Shown here in pieces: positions 17,144 through 26,496 of a stretch of DNA of 64,000 bases (its first letter is position 1; every line of letters starts with the position of its first letter). Made by a program: the position numbers and the translations under genes. The stretch lies in contig BPKM01000002.1 of NCBI GenBank assembly GCA_026005135.1, positions 1-64,000 on the forward strand, read 5' to 3'. The notes under the pieces were generated by a model, which did not search any database, had not been told where the DNA came from, and saw nothing but the letters and a program-made list of their open reading frames with translations. This DNA comes from Leptospiraceae bacterium (GTDB lineage: Bacteria; Spirochaetota; Leptospiria; Leptospirales; Leptonemataceae).

Positions 17144-19090
17144 ATGGGATCCACATTTGGAGGTTTTGAAATAACAAAACGTGGTTTGATTGTTCATCAA
17201 ACTGCCATACAAACAACAGGACATAATATTTCTAATGCAAGTAATGAAAATTACGCACGACAACGTGTAAATTTAGATACAATGGATCCCTTATATGAAC
17301 CCAGTTTAACTCGTTCGAATGTTCCAGGTCAATTAGGTCAGGGTTCTAAAATATTAAGTATAGAAAGAATTCGTGACTTTTTTTATGATGATCAAATCGT
17401 TGCAACAACAGAAGAAAAAGCTTATTGGGAAACAAAACAACAATATTTATATCAAATCGAAAAAATATTTAATGAACCTTCTGATAATACATTAAGACAT
17501 TTAACAGATGAATTCTGGTCTTCCTGGCAGGATTTAGCGAATTATCCTTCTGAACTTTCCCATAGAGAAGTTGTAATAGAAAGAGCACAGGCACTTGTTT
17601 CAAAGATTGGAGATACCTATCATAAGTTAAAGGATTTACGTGAACGTGCAGAATTAGAAATTCAGGATACTGTTAAACTAATCAATACATATGCAAAAGA
17701 AATTCAGGATTTAAATAATAAAATTGTCAAATTAGAAGCCTTAGGAGATAATCCTAATGATTTAAAAGATAGAAGAGATGCTATTATAGAAAAATTATCA
17801 AGTCTGGTAAATATTCGTGTGGGACGTGGAGATAAAGACGAAATTTTTGTTTTTATTGGAGAACAAGCACTTGTACAGGGTCAAATACTTAGACAATTGA
17901 AATTAGTGCCTGATCCCAAAAAAGAAGGAATGTCAGAAATTGTATGGGAACATAATGATAAAAGAGTGATTTTAAGTGGTGGTAAATTACATTCCTTAGT
18001 GGAATTAAGAGATAAAGATATTCTTTCTCGTATTTATTCCTTAGATGAATTTAGTATAAATTTAGCAGATATTGTTAATGAAATTCATAAAGATGGATTT
18101 GGTTTAGATGGTTCTACGAATAATAATTTTTTTGATTTTCGTTATATCACTGATGATGCAAATGCTGTTTTCCGTCCACAGGATCATTATGGTGATTATG
18201 ATTATAATTTAGATGGTACACCCGAGATTACAGCTATTTTTAGAATTTCTGGAACTCAAAAAGTAGATCCTCAAAGAAAATTAGGTATTAATGGTATTTT
18301 AACATTTACAAAATGGGACGAGAATAGCAAAAGCTATATTGATATACAAATTGCCTATAATGAAGACGAAACATTAGAAGAAGTCATAAAAAAAATCAAT
18401 GATGCAAAAGTCGGTGTGGTAGCTTATTTAAACCATGATAATCAATTAAGTTTTAAAGCTGCAAGAGAAAATGATGATGTAAAATATAATTTTTTTATTA
18501 AACATTTAGAAGATAGCGGAGATCTATTAGTAGGTTATACTGGTATTTTAAAAGCATCTGGACCAGCAGGCGCTTTTGATTTTAGAAGAACGGGAGAAAT
18601 TGCAAAATTTCAGAACTCCTTAGAAAATATTACTATATCACCTCTTTTTCATCCCGCTGGACACATTAAAATAAATGAAGCAATACTTCGAGATCCTTCC
18701 AAAATAGCTGCTGCACGTGGTAAAGATATTGGAGGTACAGGTGATTATAATTCTCCTAACGGTTTAGCTGATGGAGAAAATGCATTATTAATTGCAAGAG
18801 CATTAAAACAGGGGAAACATCATATTGGTTATGCAGAAAATATTACTCAGTTTTACAATGCTTTAATTGCACGATTAGGAACAGAATCTCGAAAAGCAGA
18901 AGATCTAGCAGAACATAATAATGAACATCTGGTAGAATTAAAAAATCAAAGACAGAGTGTTATGGGTGTAAATTTAGACGAAGAAATGGCATCTTTAATT
19001 CAATTTCAACATGCTTATAATGCATCTGCAAGAGCATTAAGAACTATGGACGAATTATTAGATATTATTATAAATCGATTAAAAAGTTAA
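17144..19090 (+). CDS. flgK: Flagellar hook-associated protein 1
   Basis: A 648-residue protein forming the first hook-filament junction ring. The N-terminus has the Flg_bb_rod motif (TAIQTTGHNISNASNENYARQ) and a long helical D0/D1 region. A variable centre (about 300-500) follows. The C-terminal helix ends in GVNLDEEMASLIQFQHAYNA then ALRTMDELLDIIINRL, typical of FlgK. AAGGAG precedes the ATG. It lies in the order flgN-like, flgK, flgL, fliW, csrA with gaps of under 25 bases, so the genes are almost certainly one operon. Confidence 0.95.
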   Translation: MGSTFGGFEITKRGLIVHQTAIQTTGHNISNASNENYARQRVNLDTMDPLYEPSLTRSNVPGQLGQGSKILSIERIRDFFYDDQIVATTEEKAYWETKQQYLYQIEKIFNEPSDNTLRHLTDEFWSSWQDLANYPSELSHREVVIERAQALVSKIGDTYHKLKDLRERAELEIQDTVKLINTYAKEIQDLNNKIVKLEALGDNPNDLKDRRDAIIEKLSSLVNIRVGRGDKDEIFVFIGEQALVQGQILRQLKLVPDPKKEGMSEIVWEHNDKRVILSGGKLHSLVELRDKDILSRIYSLDEFSINLADIVNEIHKDGFGLDGSTNNNFFDFRYITDDANAVFRPQDHYGDYDYNLDGTPEITAIFRISGTQKVDPQRKLGINGILTFTKWDENSKSYIDIQIAYNEDETLEEVIKKINDAKVGVVAYLNHDNQLSFKAARENDDVKYNFFIKHLEDSGDLLVGYTGILKASGPAGAFDFRRTGEIAKFQNSLENITISPLFHPAGHIKINEAILRDPSKIAAARGKDIGGTGDYNSPNGLADGENALLIARALKQGKHHIGYAENITQFYNALIARLGTESRKAEDLAEHNNEHLVELKNQRQSVMGVNLDEEMASLIQFQHAYNASARALRTMDELLDIIINRLKS

Positions 19091-19106
19091 TAGATAGGAG
19101 TTATAT

Positions 19107-20375
19107 ATGCAAAGAATTACTGGTATAATGCAAAATCAAAATATGATCAAACATATTAATAATCAAAAATTTCGAATGGATCAGTTACAAAATCAATTAG
19201 CAACAGGGCAGAGAATTTCTCGTCCTGGAGATGCTCCAGCCCTGGCAACCAATCAAATGTATTTTAGAAGTAGATTAAAAGAGTTAGAACAATTCGAAAA
19301 AAATATTTATGAATCCTTAGAGCGTATAAATTTAACTGATGGACAATTATCAACAATTACTGATATTTTACAAAGAGTTCGTGTCCTTGCAGTTCAAGCA
19401 TCTAATGGGATTTATCAGGGAGATAATGCATTTGAACTAAAACAAGCTATTGCATCTGAAATTGATCAACATTTAAGAGCTTTAATTGATATTGCAAATT
19501 CTACCGATGCAATTGGAAGGCCTTTATTTGGTGGTTATACAGTAGAAAGAAAACCTTTTGAACCAATTGTTGCAGATATAGAAACACCAGATGGAATCAA
19601 ATTAGAAAATCAAATCATTGGTGTAGAATATAGAGGTGATATTGGTAAACGTTTAATTGAATTAGAAAAAGGACAATACATAGATGTTAATTTTCCCGGT
19701 AATCGTGTCTTCTGGGGAACCAATATGACAATTACGGGAAATATTGATACTTCTGGTTATGTTGCAACTTCGAATCAAAAATTTAAAATTGATGGTGTAG
19801 AAATTCAGGTAGAAATTGGAGATACAATTGACGACATTATTGATAAAATCAATAAAGCTGGTTTGGATATTAGAGCCTCAAAAATCGGACAGGATTATTT
19901 ATCCTTACATACTATTACCCCACATCAAATCTGGTTAGAAGATATAGAAGGTGGAACAGTCTTACAGGATCTTGGATTAATTAATCCAGAACAACCTTCT
20001 CCACCCAATAATTATAATCCAACTGCAAAAGTTGATGGTTATTCTCTTTTTGATGTAATTTTAAAATTTCGAAATGATTTATTAAAAGGAGATCAATTAG
20101 AAATTTCTGGTCAGGACTTAGGTAATATTGATCTTGCTCTTGAAAATATTTTACGCTATCGTTCAGAAGCAGGTGCAAGACAAAACCGATTAGAAGAACA
20201 AATGAAAAAAATTTCCTGGGACAAAACCTTTACTACGGAATTGCTTGCAAAAAATGAAGGTATAGATTATCCTGAAACAATCATGAACTTAAAATGGATA
20301 GAAAATGTTTTTAATTATTCGCTTAATGTGGGAGCAAGAATTATACGACCTACATTAATGGATTTTCTAAGATAG
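19107..20375 (+). CDS. flgL: Flagellar hook-associated protein 3
   Basis: A 422-residue protein, the second junction protein between hook and filament. The N-terminal flagellin-like helix reads MNQKFRMDQLQNQ-like sequence with TGQRISRPGDAPALATN, the family hallmark. The C-terminal helix carries RSEAGARQNRLEEQMKKI. An insert of beta-rich sequence (residues about 150-300) lies between. AGGAG precedes the ATG and the gap to flgK is 16 bases. It ends in TAG just before fliW. Confidence 0.95.
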   Translation: MQRITGIMQNQNMIKHINNQKFRMDQLQNQLATGQRISRPGDAPALATNQMYFRSRLKELEQFEKNIYESLERINLTDGQLSTITDILQRVRVLAVQASNGIYQGDNAFELKQAIASEIDQHLRALIDIANSTDAIGRPLFGGYTVERKPFEPIVADIETPDGIKLENQIIGVEYRGDIGKRLIELEKGQYIDVNFPGNRVFWGTNMTITGNIDTSGYVATSNQKFKIDGVEIQVEIGDTIDDIIDKINKAGLDIRASKIGQDYLSLHTITPHQIWLEDIEGGTVLQDLGLINPEQPSPPNNYNPTAKVDGYSLFDVILKFRNDLLKGDQLEISGQDLGNIDLALENILRYRSEAGARQNRLEEQMKKISWDKTFTTELLAKNEGIDYPETIMNLKWIENVFNYSLNVGARIIRPTLMDFLR

Positions 20376-20384
20376 GAAAATTAT

Positions 20385-20835
20385 ATGCTTGAATTAAAAA
20401 CAAAATTTTTTGGAACCAAGCAAATTTCCGAAGATCAAATCATTCAATTTCCTGAAGGTATATATGGTTTTCCACGATGAAAAATCATTCTTTTTATTTA
20501 AAGAAAAAGAAGAATCTCCCTTTTATTGGCTACAATCAACAGATAAAGAAGAACTTGCATTTGTTATTATGGAACCTTCTTTAATTCTCAAAGATTATTT
20601 ACCCAAAGTTCTTCCTCAGGATTTAGAATCTTTAAGAATTCATAGTCTTGATGAATGTAAAATATTTGCCATATTAACAATTCCAGAAAATCATCCAGAA
20701 GAAATGACTATTAATTTACAGGGTCCCATTTTAATAAATCATAAAGAAAAATTAGGGAAACAAGTAATATCGCTTGATGATAATCATGGGGTAAGAATGA
20801 AGGTTATGGATCTAATGGAAAAACAAAAATCATAA
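20385..20835 (+). pseudogene. fliW: Flagellar assembly factor FliW, frameshifted
   Basis: The correct N-terminus starts at ATG 20385 (MLELKTKFFGTKQISEDQ, IIQFPEGIYGF) but meets TGA at 20478. The rest of FliW continues one base over: HDEKSFFLFKEKEESPFYWL, QSTDKEELAFVI and the DNHGVRMKVMDL end. Deleting one base in TTTTCC (20469-20473) gives a normal reading, GIYGFHDEKSFF, matching the family spacing. FliW binds flagellin and CsrA and is encoded beside csrA, as here. A functional flagellar operon with a broken fliW would be surprising, so a sequence error is likely; real disruption or recoding at TGA cannot be excluded. Confidence 0.8.
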
Positions 20836-20850
20836 AAAAAGGTTGTAACG

Positions 20851-21090
20851 GTGTTAATATTAACAAGAAAAACCAATCAATCCATAATGATTGGGGATCA
20901 AATTGAAATTGTCGTAGTAGAAGTAAGGGGTGATCAGGTTAAATTGGGAATAAAAGCCCCTAAGAATATTTCTGTTCATAGAAGTGAAGTTTATAAAGAA
21001 ATACAGGAACAAAATAAAAAAGCATCAAAATCACTAAAACTTGAAAATATTAAACAAATTGAAAATCTTTTCCATAAAAAAAATCAATAA
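20851..21090 (+). CDS. csrA: Carbon storage regulator / translational repressor
   Basis: A 79-residue RNA-binding protein starting at GTG 20851. [20 protein letters not shown], the [20 protein letters not shown] core and RSEVYKEI match CsrA throughout. CsrA dimers bind GGA motifs near ribosome sites; in the FliW-CsrA switch the target is flagellin mRNA. The C-terminal tail past residue 60 is Lys/Asn-rich and extended. It is 15 bases after fliW and its end overlaps the start of the 21041 gene. Confidence 0.95.
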   Translation: MLILTRKTNQSIMIGDQIEIVVVEVRGDQVKLGIKAPKNISVHRSEVYKEIQEQNKKASKSLKLENIKQIENLFHKKNQ

Positions 21091-21433
21091 ACTTCTTTTA
21101 TTTTTATTTTTAATTCCATTATATTCTGCTCCCTATCCACCTGTTTCGTCTACCTATCAATTGAGAATTGTAAACCGTAGATTTATTTCCCACCTCGTTT
21201 TTGAAAATATACAGAATAGATTATTTCTAACCATCATTTTAACCCATGGTCCTAATTATCACGCATATAAAAGTAATTCTTATAGATTATATTATGAATG
21301 TTTTACCACAGAAAATTGTCTAAGACAGGCAAAAGAGATTGATAATTTTTTAAAAACAGGCTATAATATTGCTTTTGTTATCGATGGTGATTTTATAAAA
21401 AAAATCATATTTTTAACCGAAAATAATTCTTAA
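21041..21433 (+). CDS. Small exported hypothetical protein
   Basis: A 130-residue protein with a strong N-terminal hydrophobic signal segment ([12 protein letters not shown], residues about 18-29) after a Lys-rich start. The rest is beta-rich with two Cys (about 89 and 95) and no recognised motif. The only starts are TTG codons (21041 or 21059) inside the end of csrA, so translation probably depends on coupling to csrA. No family is recognised. Confidence 0.5.
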   Translation: MKILNKLKIFSIKKINKLLLFLFLIPLYSAPYPPVSSTYQLRIVNRRFISHLVFENIQNRLFLTIILTHGPNYHAYKSNSYRLYYECFTTENCLRQAKEIDNFLKTGYNIAFVIDGDFIKKIIFLTENNS

Positions 21434-21434
21434 A

Positions 21435-22139
21435 TTATTCTACCCCACCTGCTCTTTCCTTATAATTGATTTCGAAAATATCAAATGTAGTCTCTCGAAA
21501 TCCTTTAATAATAGATTTTGATATACCAATATAATATTCTTTTGTATATTCCATTGTTTGTTTAGCATAATTTGCCATATCTTCGTTTGTAATAGAAAAT
21601 GGACGCACCTTATCTTTTTGTCTATCGTAATAGATTCCTTCGTAAGTTTTTACTGCTGTTCCTCGATATTCCAATTGTAAAATTTTCCCAAAAAAAGAAT
21701 AATTTTTACTTCCTGTTTTTTCAACTATAAACTTCTGAGGAAAATCTGGTGGTAAATTGGTTTTAAAAGGATATGCTTTTAAAATTTCAAAATTTGTACT
21801 TAAAGCTATTGGTTCAATTCGATGTATTTTATAATCAATTAAAATTACTTTATTCAAATTATTCTGTAAGAATTTAATTGTTTCTTTATTTTCTATATTT
21901 ACGCTAAATTCAACCTGTTTTTTTAATGGTGTATAACAATCTTCTATCTGTTCACATTCTTCATTATCATCATAGGTTGCTATTTCTAAAACACCCTCAT
22001 AAGATTCGAAAAATATTCCTCCAGAAATTAGCTTTATAATTCGAACAATTGCTCTACCTTCTGCATAAGTTCCAATTGCCAACAAATTAAAAATAAATCC
22101 AAAATAGAAATAAATTAAAATTAATATTCTTATCTTCAT
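21435..22139 (-). CDS. Exported hypothetical protein
   Basis: A 234-residue protein with a signal peptide (residues 1-21, ending LLAIG). The mature part begins with TYAEGRAIVRI and contains a YEGVLEIATYDD stretch and two Cys in ECEQIEDC (about 60-66). The C-terminus is rich in Tyr and Lys. It resembles conserved periplasmic hypotheticals of spirochaetes, but I cannot name a family. It converges with the 21041 gene (1-base gap). Confidence 0.55.
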   Translation of the reverse strand: MKIRILILIYFYFGFIFNLLAIGTYAEGRAIVRIIKLISGGIFFESYEGVLEIATYDDNEECEQIEDCYTPLKKQVEFSVNIENKETIKFLQNNLNKVILIDYKIHRIEPIALSTNFEILKAYPFKTNLPPDFPQKFIVEKTGSKNYSFFGKILQLEYRGTAVKTYEGIYYDRQKDKVRPFSITNEDMANYAKQTMEYTKEYYIGISKSIIKGFRETTFDIFEINYKERAGGVE

Positions 22140-22199
22140 TTCTTTATTTTTCGGTTTTTTTCAATTTACAAATTAGTATTTTTATAATTCCTGTTTTTT

Positions 22200-22655
22200 A
22201 TGCATAAAATCAAGAGAAAAAATATTTTATCTACTTCCACAGATGCAAAACAAATTCCCGAAATGGAATTATATTTTCCAAAATTTTCTAAAAAGCTGGA
22301 AAAACAATTATCCCAGGAAGAAATCTGTATTCAATGTCATGGATGTTGTATGTATGTAACTGTTCCATTAGATCCACCAGAAGACGAAGATACCATTCAA
22401 ATGTATATATGGTATTTATATCATAGAAATATTGAAATCTATCTTGATTTATATAATCAATGGCAAATTTTAATGAAAACGCCATGCGAAAATTTACTTC
22501 CATCTGGATATTGCGCTATTTACGAAAATAGACCCAAAATCTGTAAAGAATATGATCCACAAAATTGCTCAAGGACTGGAAAAGATTATAAAGTATTATT
22601 TAAAACCCCCGAAGAATTCTTAAAATATCTGAGTAAAAGAAAAATAAAAAAATAA
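22200..22655 (+). CDS. YkgJ family cysteine cluster protein
   Basis: A 151-residue cytoplasmic protein with the Cys pattern of the YkgJ/UPF0153 family. CIQCHGCCMYV lies at about residues 43-53, with further Cys in TPCENLLPSGYCAIYENRPK, ICKEYDPQNC. The eight Cys are thought to bind zinc or an iron-sulfur cluster; the function is unknown. It lies 30 bases upstream of mlaE and may share its transcript. Confidence 0.8.
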   Translation: MHKIKRKNILSTSTDAKQIPEMELYFPKFSKKLEKQLSQEEICIQCHGCCMYVTVPLDPPEDEDTIQMYIWYLYHRNIEIYLDLYNQWQILMKTPCENLLPSGYCAIYENRPKICKEYDPQNCSRTGKDYKVLFKTPEEFLKYLSKRKIKK

Positions 22656-22685
22656 AATATTGAAATTTTTTCAAAATCATTTTTT

Positions 22686-23486
22686 ATGAACTTCAAAATG
22701 GTACGTTTAATTCGATCTTCTTTTAAAACCTATTTCATTGATCCTTTTCTTGGTGCAGGAGAAGTATTGTATTTAATCTTTCGGGTTATAATTAACCTAC
22801 CTCATTTATGGTATAAAATTCAACCAACTTTAACCCAGATGTATATTGCAGGATATAAATCCTTATTTGTAGTAAGTATTGTTGCTATATTTACAGGCAT
22901 GATTTTAAGTTTGCAAAGTGGTCTTGCTTTAAAAGATTTTGGACAGGAAGATTTAATTGGTCAATTAATGGTAGTAACATTAACAAGAGAAATGGCACCT
23001 TTTATGACGGCTTTAATTCTTTCTGCTTCTGTTGGTTCTTCTATGGCTGCAGAAATTGGTACAATGAAGGTTTCTGAAGAAATTGATGCCTTAGAAGTTA
23101 TGTCCATTGATCCAGTAAAATTTTTAGTTTTACCACGAATGGTTGGTTTTACTATTATGATTCCCGTTTTATCAAACTATGCTTCTCTTCTTGGAACCAT
23201 TGGTGGTAGTATTATTGCAAAGACACAATTAGGTGTTGAATACGAAACCTTTTATAATTTAGCATTAGAAATTTTAAAAAGTAAAACAGGTTTAAAAGAT
23301 ATATGGGTTGGTAATTTCAAAGCATTTATTTTTGGTATAACTATTTCTGCTATTTCCTGCCATCAGGGTTTAAATGCATCTGGTGGTGCAATTGGAGTTG
23401 GTAGAGCTGTAAGACAATCTGTTGTTTTATCGTATTTATTTATCATAATGTTTGGATATTTTATTAGTGCAATATTTTATAGATAA
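22686..23486 (+). CDS. mlaE: MlaE-type lipid ABC transporter permease
   Basis: A 266-residue inner-membrane permease with five to six hydrophobic helices. Family landmarks are GMILSLQSGLALKDFGQ, REMAPFMTALILSASVGSSM, AAEIGTMKVSEEIDALEVM and CHQGLNASGGA near the end. MlaE forms the membrane core of the MCE system that moves phospholipids between the two membranes. It is followed at 2 and 12 bases by mlaD and mlaF, so the three genes are one operon. The usual order in many genomes is ATPase first; here the ATPase gene is last. Confidence 0.93.
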   Translation: MNFKMVRLIRSSFKTYFIDPFLGAGEVLYLIFRVIINLPHLWYKIQPTLTQMYIAGYKSLFVVSIVAIFTGMILSLQSGLALKDFGQEDLIGQLMVVTLTREMAPFMTALILSASVGSSMAAEIGTMKVSEEIDALEVMSIDPVKFLVLPRMVGFTIMIPVLSNYASLLGTIGGSIIAKTQLGVEYETFYNLALEILKSKTGLKDIWVGNFKAFIFGITISAISCHQGLNASGGAIGVGRAVRQSVVLSYLFIIMFGYFISAIFYR

Positions 23487-23488
23487 TT

Positions 23489-24328
23489 ATGAATCAAAAT
23501 AAAGGAATATTAATATTTATTATTAGCTTAGGAATTATTTTCTGGCTAATAATGATTGGCATAGCAACCTTTACTGTGGTTATGCCAGCCAAAAGAGATA
23601 TTAATCTACCTTATTATTTACCTGTTATTTTAAAAAATGCTCATGGAATCCAACATGGAACACGTGTTAATATATTAGGCGTTGATCAGGGTTATATTAG
23701 ATTTATTGATTATTTTCCCATTGATAAAGAAGGTAATTTTATTTTTATTTCTGATTGCAAAGAACTATGTAAAGAAAGTATTAAAGATCAGGTAATATTA
23801 GTTGTATTAAATATTAGAAAACAATTAGAATTTTACGAAAATTATAAACTTTATACTCGTTATGATAATGTAATAGGAGAAAAAATTATCGAAATTGATC
23901 CGGGAAGTAAATATACTTTTAATAAAGGTAAAAAAATTATTAATAAAAAACTTAATATAAAATATTTAACACCCAATGAATTATTATATTTAATAAATAA
24001 TCAAAATATACCTTTAAATAAAAATGATATTTTATATTCTACAAATTATGATGATCCGATAACCATCATAGCTCAGGTAGTATATGAAAATAGAAAAGCA
24101 ATAAAACGAATTTTTAAAAATACAGCGGAAATCACAGAAAAAATAAATAAAGGTAAAGGTACCATTGCTCTTTTATTAAATGAATATCAACTTATATCTA
24201 ATACAGACAAAACATTACTGGAAGTTATACTTTTAATTCGAGATGCAAGAGAATTATTAGAATCTTTAAGAGAAAATAAAATTCTTTCTCGAACATTAGA
24301 TGGTACAACATCAGTGATTTTACCATAA
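23489..24328 (+). CDS. mlaD: MCE-domain lipid-binding subunit (MlaD-like)
   Basis: A 279-residue protein anchored by one N-terminal helix (residues about 8-32), followed by an MCE domain (about 40-150) with the typical GIQHGTRVNILGVDQGYI segment, then a helical tail. MlaD forms a hexameric ring in the periplasm on top of MlaE. The tail ends in GKGTIALLLNEYQL, as seen in related MCE proteins. It sits between mlaE and mlaF in the operon. The MCE domain contains a Cys/Lys insertion (SDCKELCKESIKD) that is longer than usual. Confidence 0.86.
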   Translation: MNQNKGILIFIISLGIIFWLIMIGIATFTVVMPAKRDINLPYYLPVILKNAHGIQHGTRVNILGVDQGYIRFIDYFPIDKEGNFIFISDCKELCKESIKDQVILVVLNIRKQLEFYENYKLYTRYDNVIGEKIIEIDPGSKYTFNKGKKIINKKLNIKYLTPNELLYLINNQNIPLNKNDILYSTNYDDPITIIAQVVYENRKAIKRIFKNTAEITEKINKGKGTIALLLNEYQLISNTDKTLLEVILLIRDARELLESLRENKILSRTLDGTTSVILP

Positions 24329-24340
24329 AGGAATAAGATT

Positions 24341-25123
24341 ATGAGCGAAACTGTTATAGAATTAATTGATTTACATAAATCTTTCGGGGATAGGCCAATT
24401 TTAAGAGGGATCAATTTAGAAATAAAAAAAGGCGAAACAATGGTTTTATTAGGTGGTTCTGGAACGGGAAAATCCGTTACCATAAGACACATTATTGGAC
24501 TTCTAAAACCAGATAAAGGTGATGTTAAAGTTTTTGGAGAATCTGTTGTTCATTGTAGTTTAAAAAAATTACAGGAAATTCGCAGTCGAATGGGAGTTCT
24601 TTTTCAGAGTGGTGCTTTAATTAACTGGCTAACAGTCTTTGATAATGTAGCACTACCTTTAAGGGAACATAGATTAAAACCAGAAAAAGAAATCGAAAAA
24701 ATTGTTTTAGAAAAATTAGAATGGTTAGGACTACTCCCTGCAAAGGATTTACTACCAGATAGTATTTCAGGGGGAATGAAAAAAAGAGCAGGTATAGCAA
24801 GAGCATTAACTACAAATCCAGAAATCTTACTATATGATGAACCAACATCTGGACTTGACCCTGTTATGAGCCAGGTTATTAATGAATTAATTCGAAAATT
24901 ACAAAAAGAACTTGGTGTTACCCAGGTAGTAGTTACCCATGATATGAATTCTGCCTATTATATCGCCGATAGAATCACTTTTCTTTATAAAGGTAGAGTA
25001 GAAATGATTGGAACTCCCGAAGAAATTAAAAATAGCGATAATCCCTATGTTCAACAATTTATTCAGGGAAAAACAGAAGGTCCCTTAGAAATCGATGCAG
25101 GAGATCCTACAAAAAGAAAATAG
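24341..25123 (+). CDS. mlaF: MlaF-type lipid ABC transporter ATPase
   Basis: A 260-residue ABC ATPase with Walker [12 protein letters not shown]-loop LFQSGAL, signature [15 protein letters not shown], Walker [14 protein letters not shown] and the switch His in VVVTHDMNS. The SGAL and MKKR forms are typical of MlaF. It powers the MlaE/MlaD system. It ends in TAG, immediately followed by the left side of the IS110-family element, which therefore inserted just after the operon. Confidence 0.94.
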   Translation: MSETVIELIDLHKSFGDRPILRGINLEIKKGETMVLLGGSGTGKSVTIRHIIGLLKPDKGDVKVFGESVVHCSLKKLQEIRSRMGVLFQSGALINWLTVFDNVALPLREHRLKPEKEIEKIVLEKLEWLGLLPAKDLLPDSISGGMKKRAGIARALTTNPEILLYDEPTSGLDPVMSQVINELIRKLQKELGVTQVVVTHDMNSAYYIADRITFLYKGRVEMIGTPEEIKNSDNPYVQQFIQGKTEGPLEIDAGDPTKRK

Positions 25124-25190
25124 TGCAGAAAATTCTTTCGTTAACGTCATATTGAAAAAGGAGATGAGATGAAAAAGTTGTCTTGTGCGA

Positions 25191-25365
25191 CTCTGAATAT
25201 AACTGTGCCGAAAAGGCATAGTTAGAGTAGATAGGTTATAGGTTGGATATTTTAATAGGCAAGTTAGCCTGAAAAGGAGATTAATCATACCTATAACCGA
25301 ATCACATAATAGGCAAAAGCCTGAATAGGAGTTTGGCAGAGTAGCCGAGATAGAATCTACTCAAC
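25191..25365 (+). ncRNA. Candidate IS110 bridge RNA
   Basis: The segment folds into the architecture reported for IS110-family bridge RNAs. There is a 5' hairpin (AACTGTGCC 25201-25209 with GGCATAGTT 25215-25223). Then an 8-bp closing stem (GAGTAGAT 25225-25232 with ATCTACTC 25355-25362) encloses two loop domains. The first is held by a perfect 10-bp stem (GGTTATAGGT 25234-25243 with ACCTATAACC 25289-25298). Each domain holds an apical hairpin AGGC/GCCT (25257-25270 and 25311-25322), and the two share the motif ATAGGC...GCCTGAA-N-AGGAG. These would be the target and donor loops. The stems are seen directly; the RNA's function is inferred from the family. Confidence 0.68.
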
Positions 25366-25397
25366 TATGTTTTAAGATTATAGATATGGAGGAAACT

Positions 25398-26417
25398 ATG
25401 AGATATATAGGAGTGGATTTGCACAAAGACAACTTTGTAGTATGTTATATGGGAAAGGGGACAGAAGAAAAGAGATTTGAGAAATATAAGTTGTTGGAAA
25501 TTGGGAAATTTATAAAGACATTAAATAAAGAAGATATATTAGCAGTAGAGTCTACAACGAATGTAAAGTATTTCAGGAAGAAGGTAAAAGATTATGTATC
25601 TCGCGTAATAGTGGTAAATCCTCGCAAATTTAAGATAATCAGTGAGTCTACAAAGAAAACAGATAAGAATGATGCGGAATTGCTGGCATATTATGCGAGT
25701 AAAGAGATGTTGCCAGAAGTTCGGATTAAAGATGATGCTTATGTGGAGATAGAAAGTTTAACGAATACAAGGAACAAATTAGTAGAGTTAAGAAGTAGTT
25801 TAAAGAATAAGATTCACAATCTTTTATTATCACAGGGAATATTAACCAAAAAAGAACAATTTTCAAGTGATAAGAGTTTAGAGAAGGTATTAGAATATGA
25901 AGAATTGAGCGAAACAGTAAGATTTGAATTAAAAATTATAGTTAATCAGATTTTATCTTTAAATGAATCTATCAAAGAAATAGATAAAAAATTAGAAGAG
26001 TTAGGGAAATCTTTATCAGGTTTTACAAATATTACAAGTATAAAAGGGATAGGAACAAAAACAGGGATAACATTATTAGCGGTAATAGGAAACATAAATG
26101 ATTTTGAAAATGAGAAGAAATTATTTTCCTATTTTGGTTTAGTACCAACAATACATCATTCTAATAATAAGAAAATTAATGGACATATAACGAAAAGAGG
26201 CAGTAAATTAGGAAGAAAAGTTTTGATACAATCTACCCTGATAGCGATAAAATATTCACCCTATTTGAGGGACTTTTATACAAGATTAAGAATGAAAAAA
26301 GGGAATGGAAAAGCGATTATAGCAACATCGAGGAAATTGCTTAAAATTATTTATCTTACATTAAAATATAATTTGGTATTTGAAGATTTCTCTAATTTTG
26401 TAATAAAAGCAGCATAA
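25398..26417 (+). CDS. IS110-family transposase (bridge-RNA-guided recombinase)
   Basis: A 339-residue protein. The N-terminal RuvC-like DEDD domain shows MRYIGVDLHKDNF, Glu in LAVESTTN, and KKTDKNDAELLAYYA. A long coiled coil covers about 130-200. The C-terminal Transposase_20 part has the helix-hairpin-helix SIKGIGTKTGITLLA and KRGSKLGRKVLIQ with the presumed catalytic Ser. It appears full length and intact. The start is taken at ATG 25398, because GGAGG lies five bases ahead of it and overlaps an in-frame ATG four codons earlier (25386). Confidence 0.93.
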   Translation: MRYIGVDLHKDNFVVCYMGKGTEEKRFEKYKLLEIGKFIKTLNKEDILAVESTTNVKYFRKKVKDYVSRVIVVNPRKFKIISESTKKTDKNDAELLAYYASKEMLPEVRIKDDAYVEIESLTNTRNKLVELRSSLKNKIHNLLLSQGILTKKEQFSSDKSLEKVLEYEELSETVRFELKIIVNQILSLNESIKEIDKKLEELGKSLSGFTNITSIKGIGTKTGITLLAVIGNINDFENEKKLFSYFGLVPTIHHSNNKKINGHITKRGSKLGRKVLIQSTLIAIKYSPYLRDFYTRLRMKKGNGKAIIATSRKLLKIIYLTLKYNLVFEDFSNFVIKAA

Positions 26418-26496
26418 AAAAGATTATAAATTATATAAAAACGGAAAAAGAGGATATTGGGAATGAATGAATAAAAAGTTGAGTAGATTCGAAATT

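Larger units (their letters stand above)
25124..26495 (+). mobile_element. IS110-family insertion sequence (ends approximate)
   Basis: The element consists of a long structured non-coding left part (about 25130-25397), one transposase gene (25398-26417) and a short right part. Elements of this family have no ordinary terminal inverted repeats, so the limits given are the neighbouring genes rather than proven ends. A 13-nt sequence, GAATCTACTCAAC at 25353-25365, recurs in inverted form at 26478-26490. Codon use is more G-ending than in the neighbouring genes, fitting recent arrival. The left non-coding part carries the bridge RNA candidate, which places it in the IS110 rather than the IS1111 group. 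Confidence 0.8.

Noticed and set aside
18000..18200. Second flagellin-like or phage tail gene within the flgK centre
   Set aside because: The region is the ordinary variable domain of FlgK in a single intact frame.
25171..25227. 18-codon reading frame with a ribosome site (MKKLSCATLNITVPKRHS) at the left side of the IS element
   Set aside because: It lies within the candidate bridge RNA, overlaps its 5' hairpin, and encodes nothing recognisable; a chance frame is more likely.
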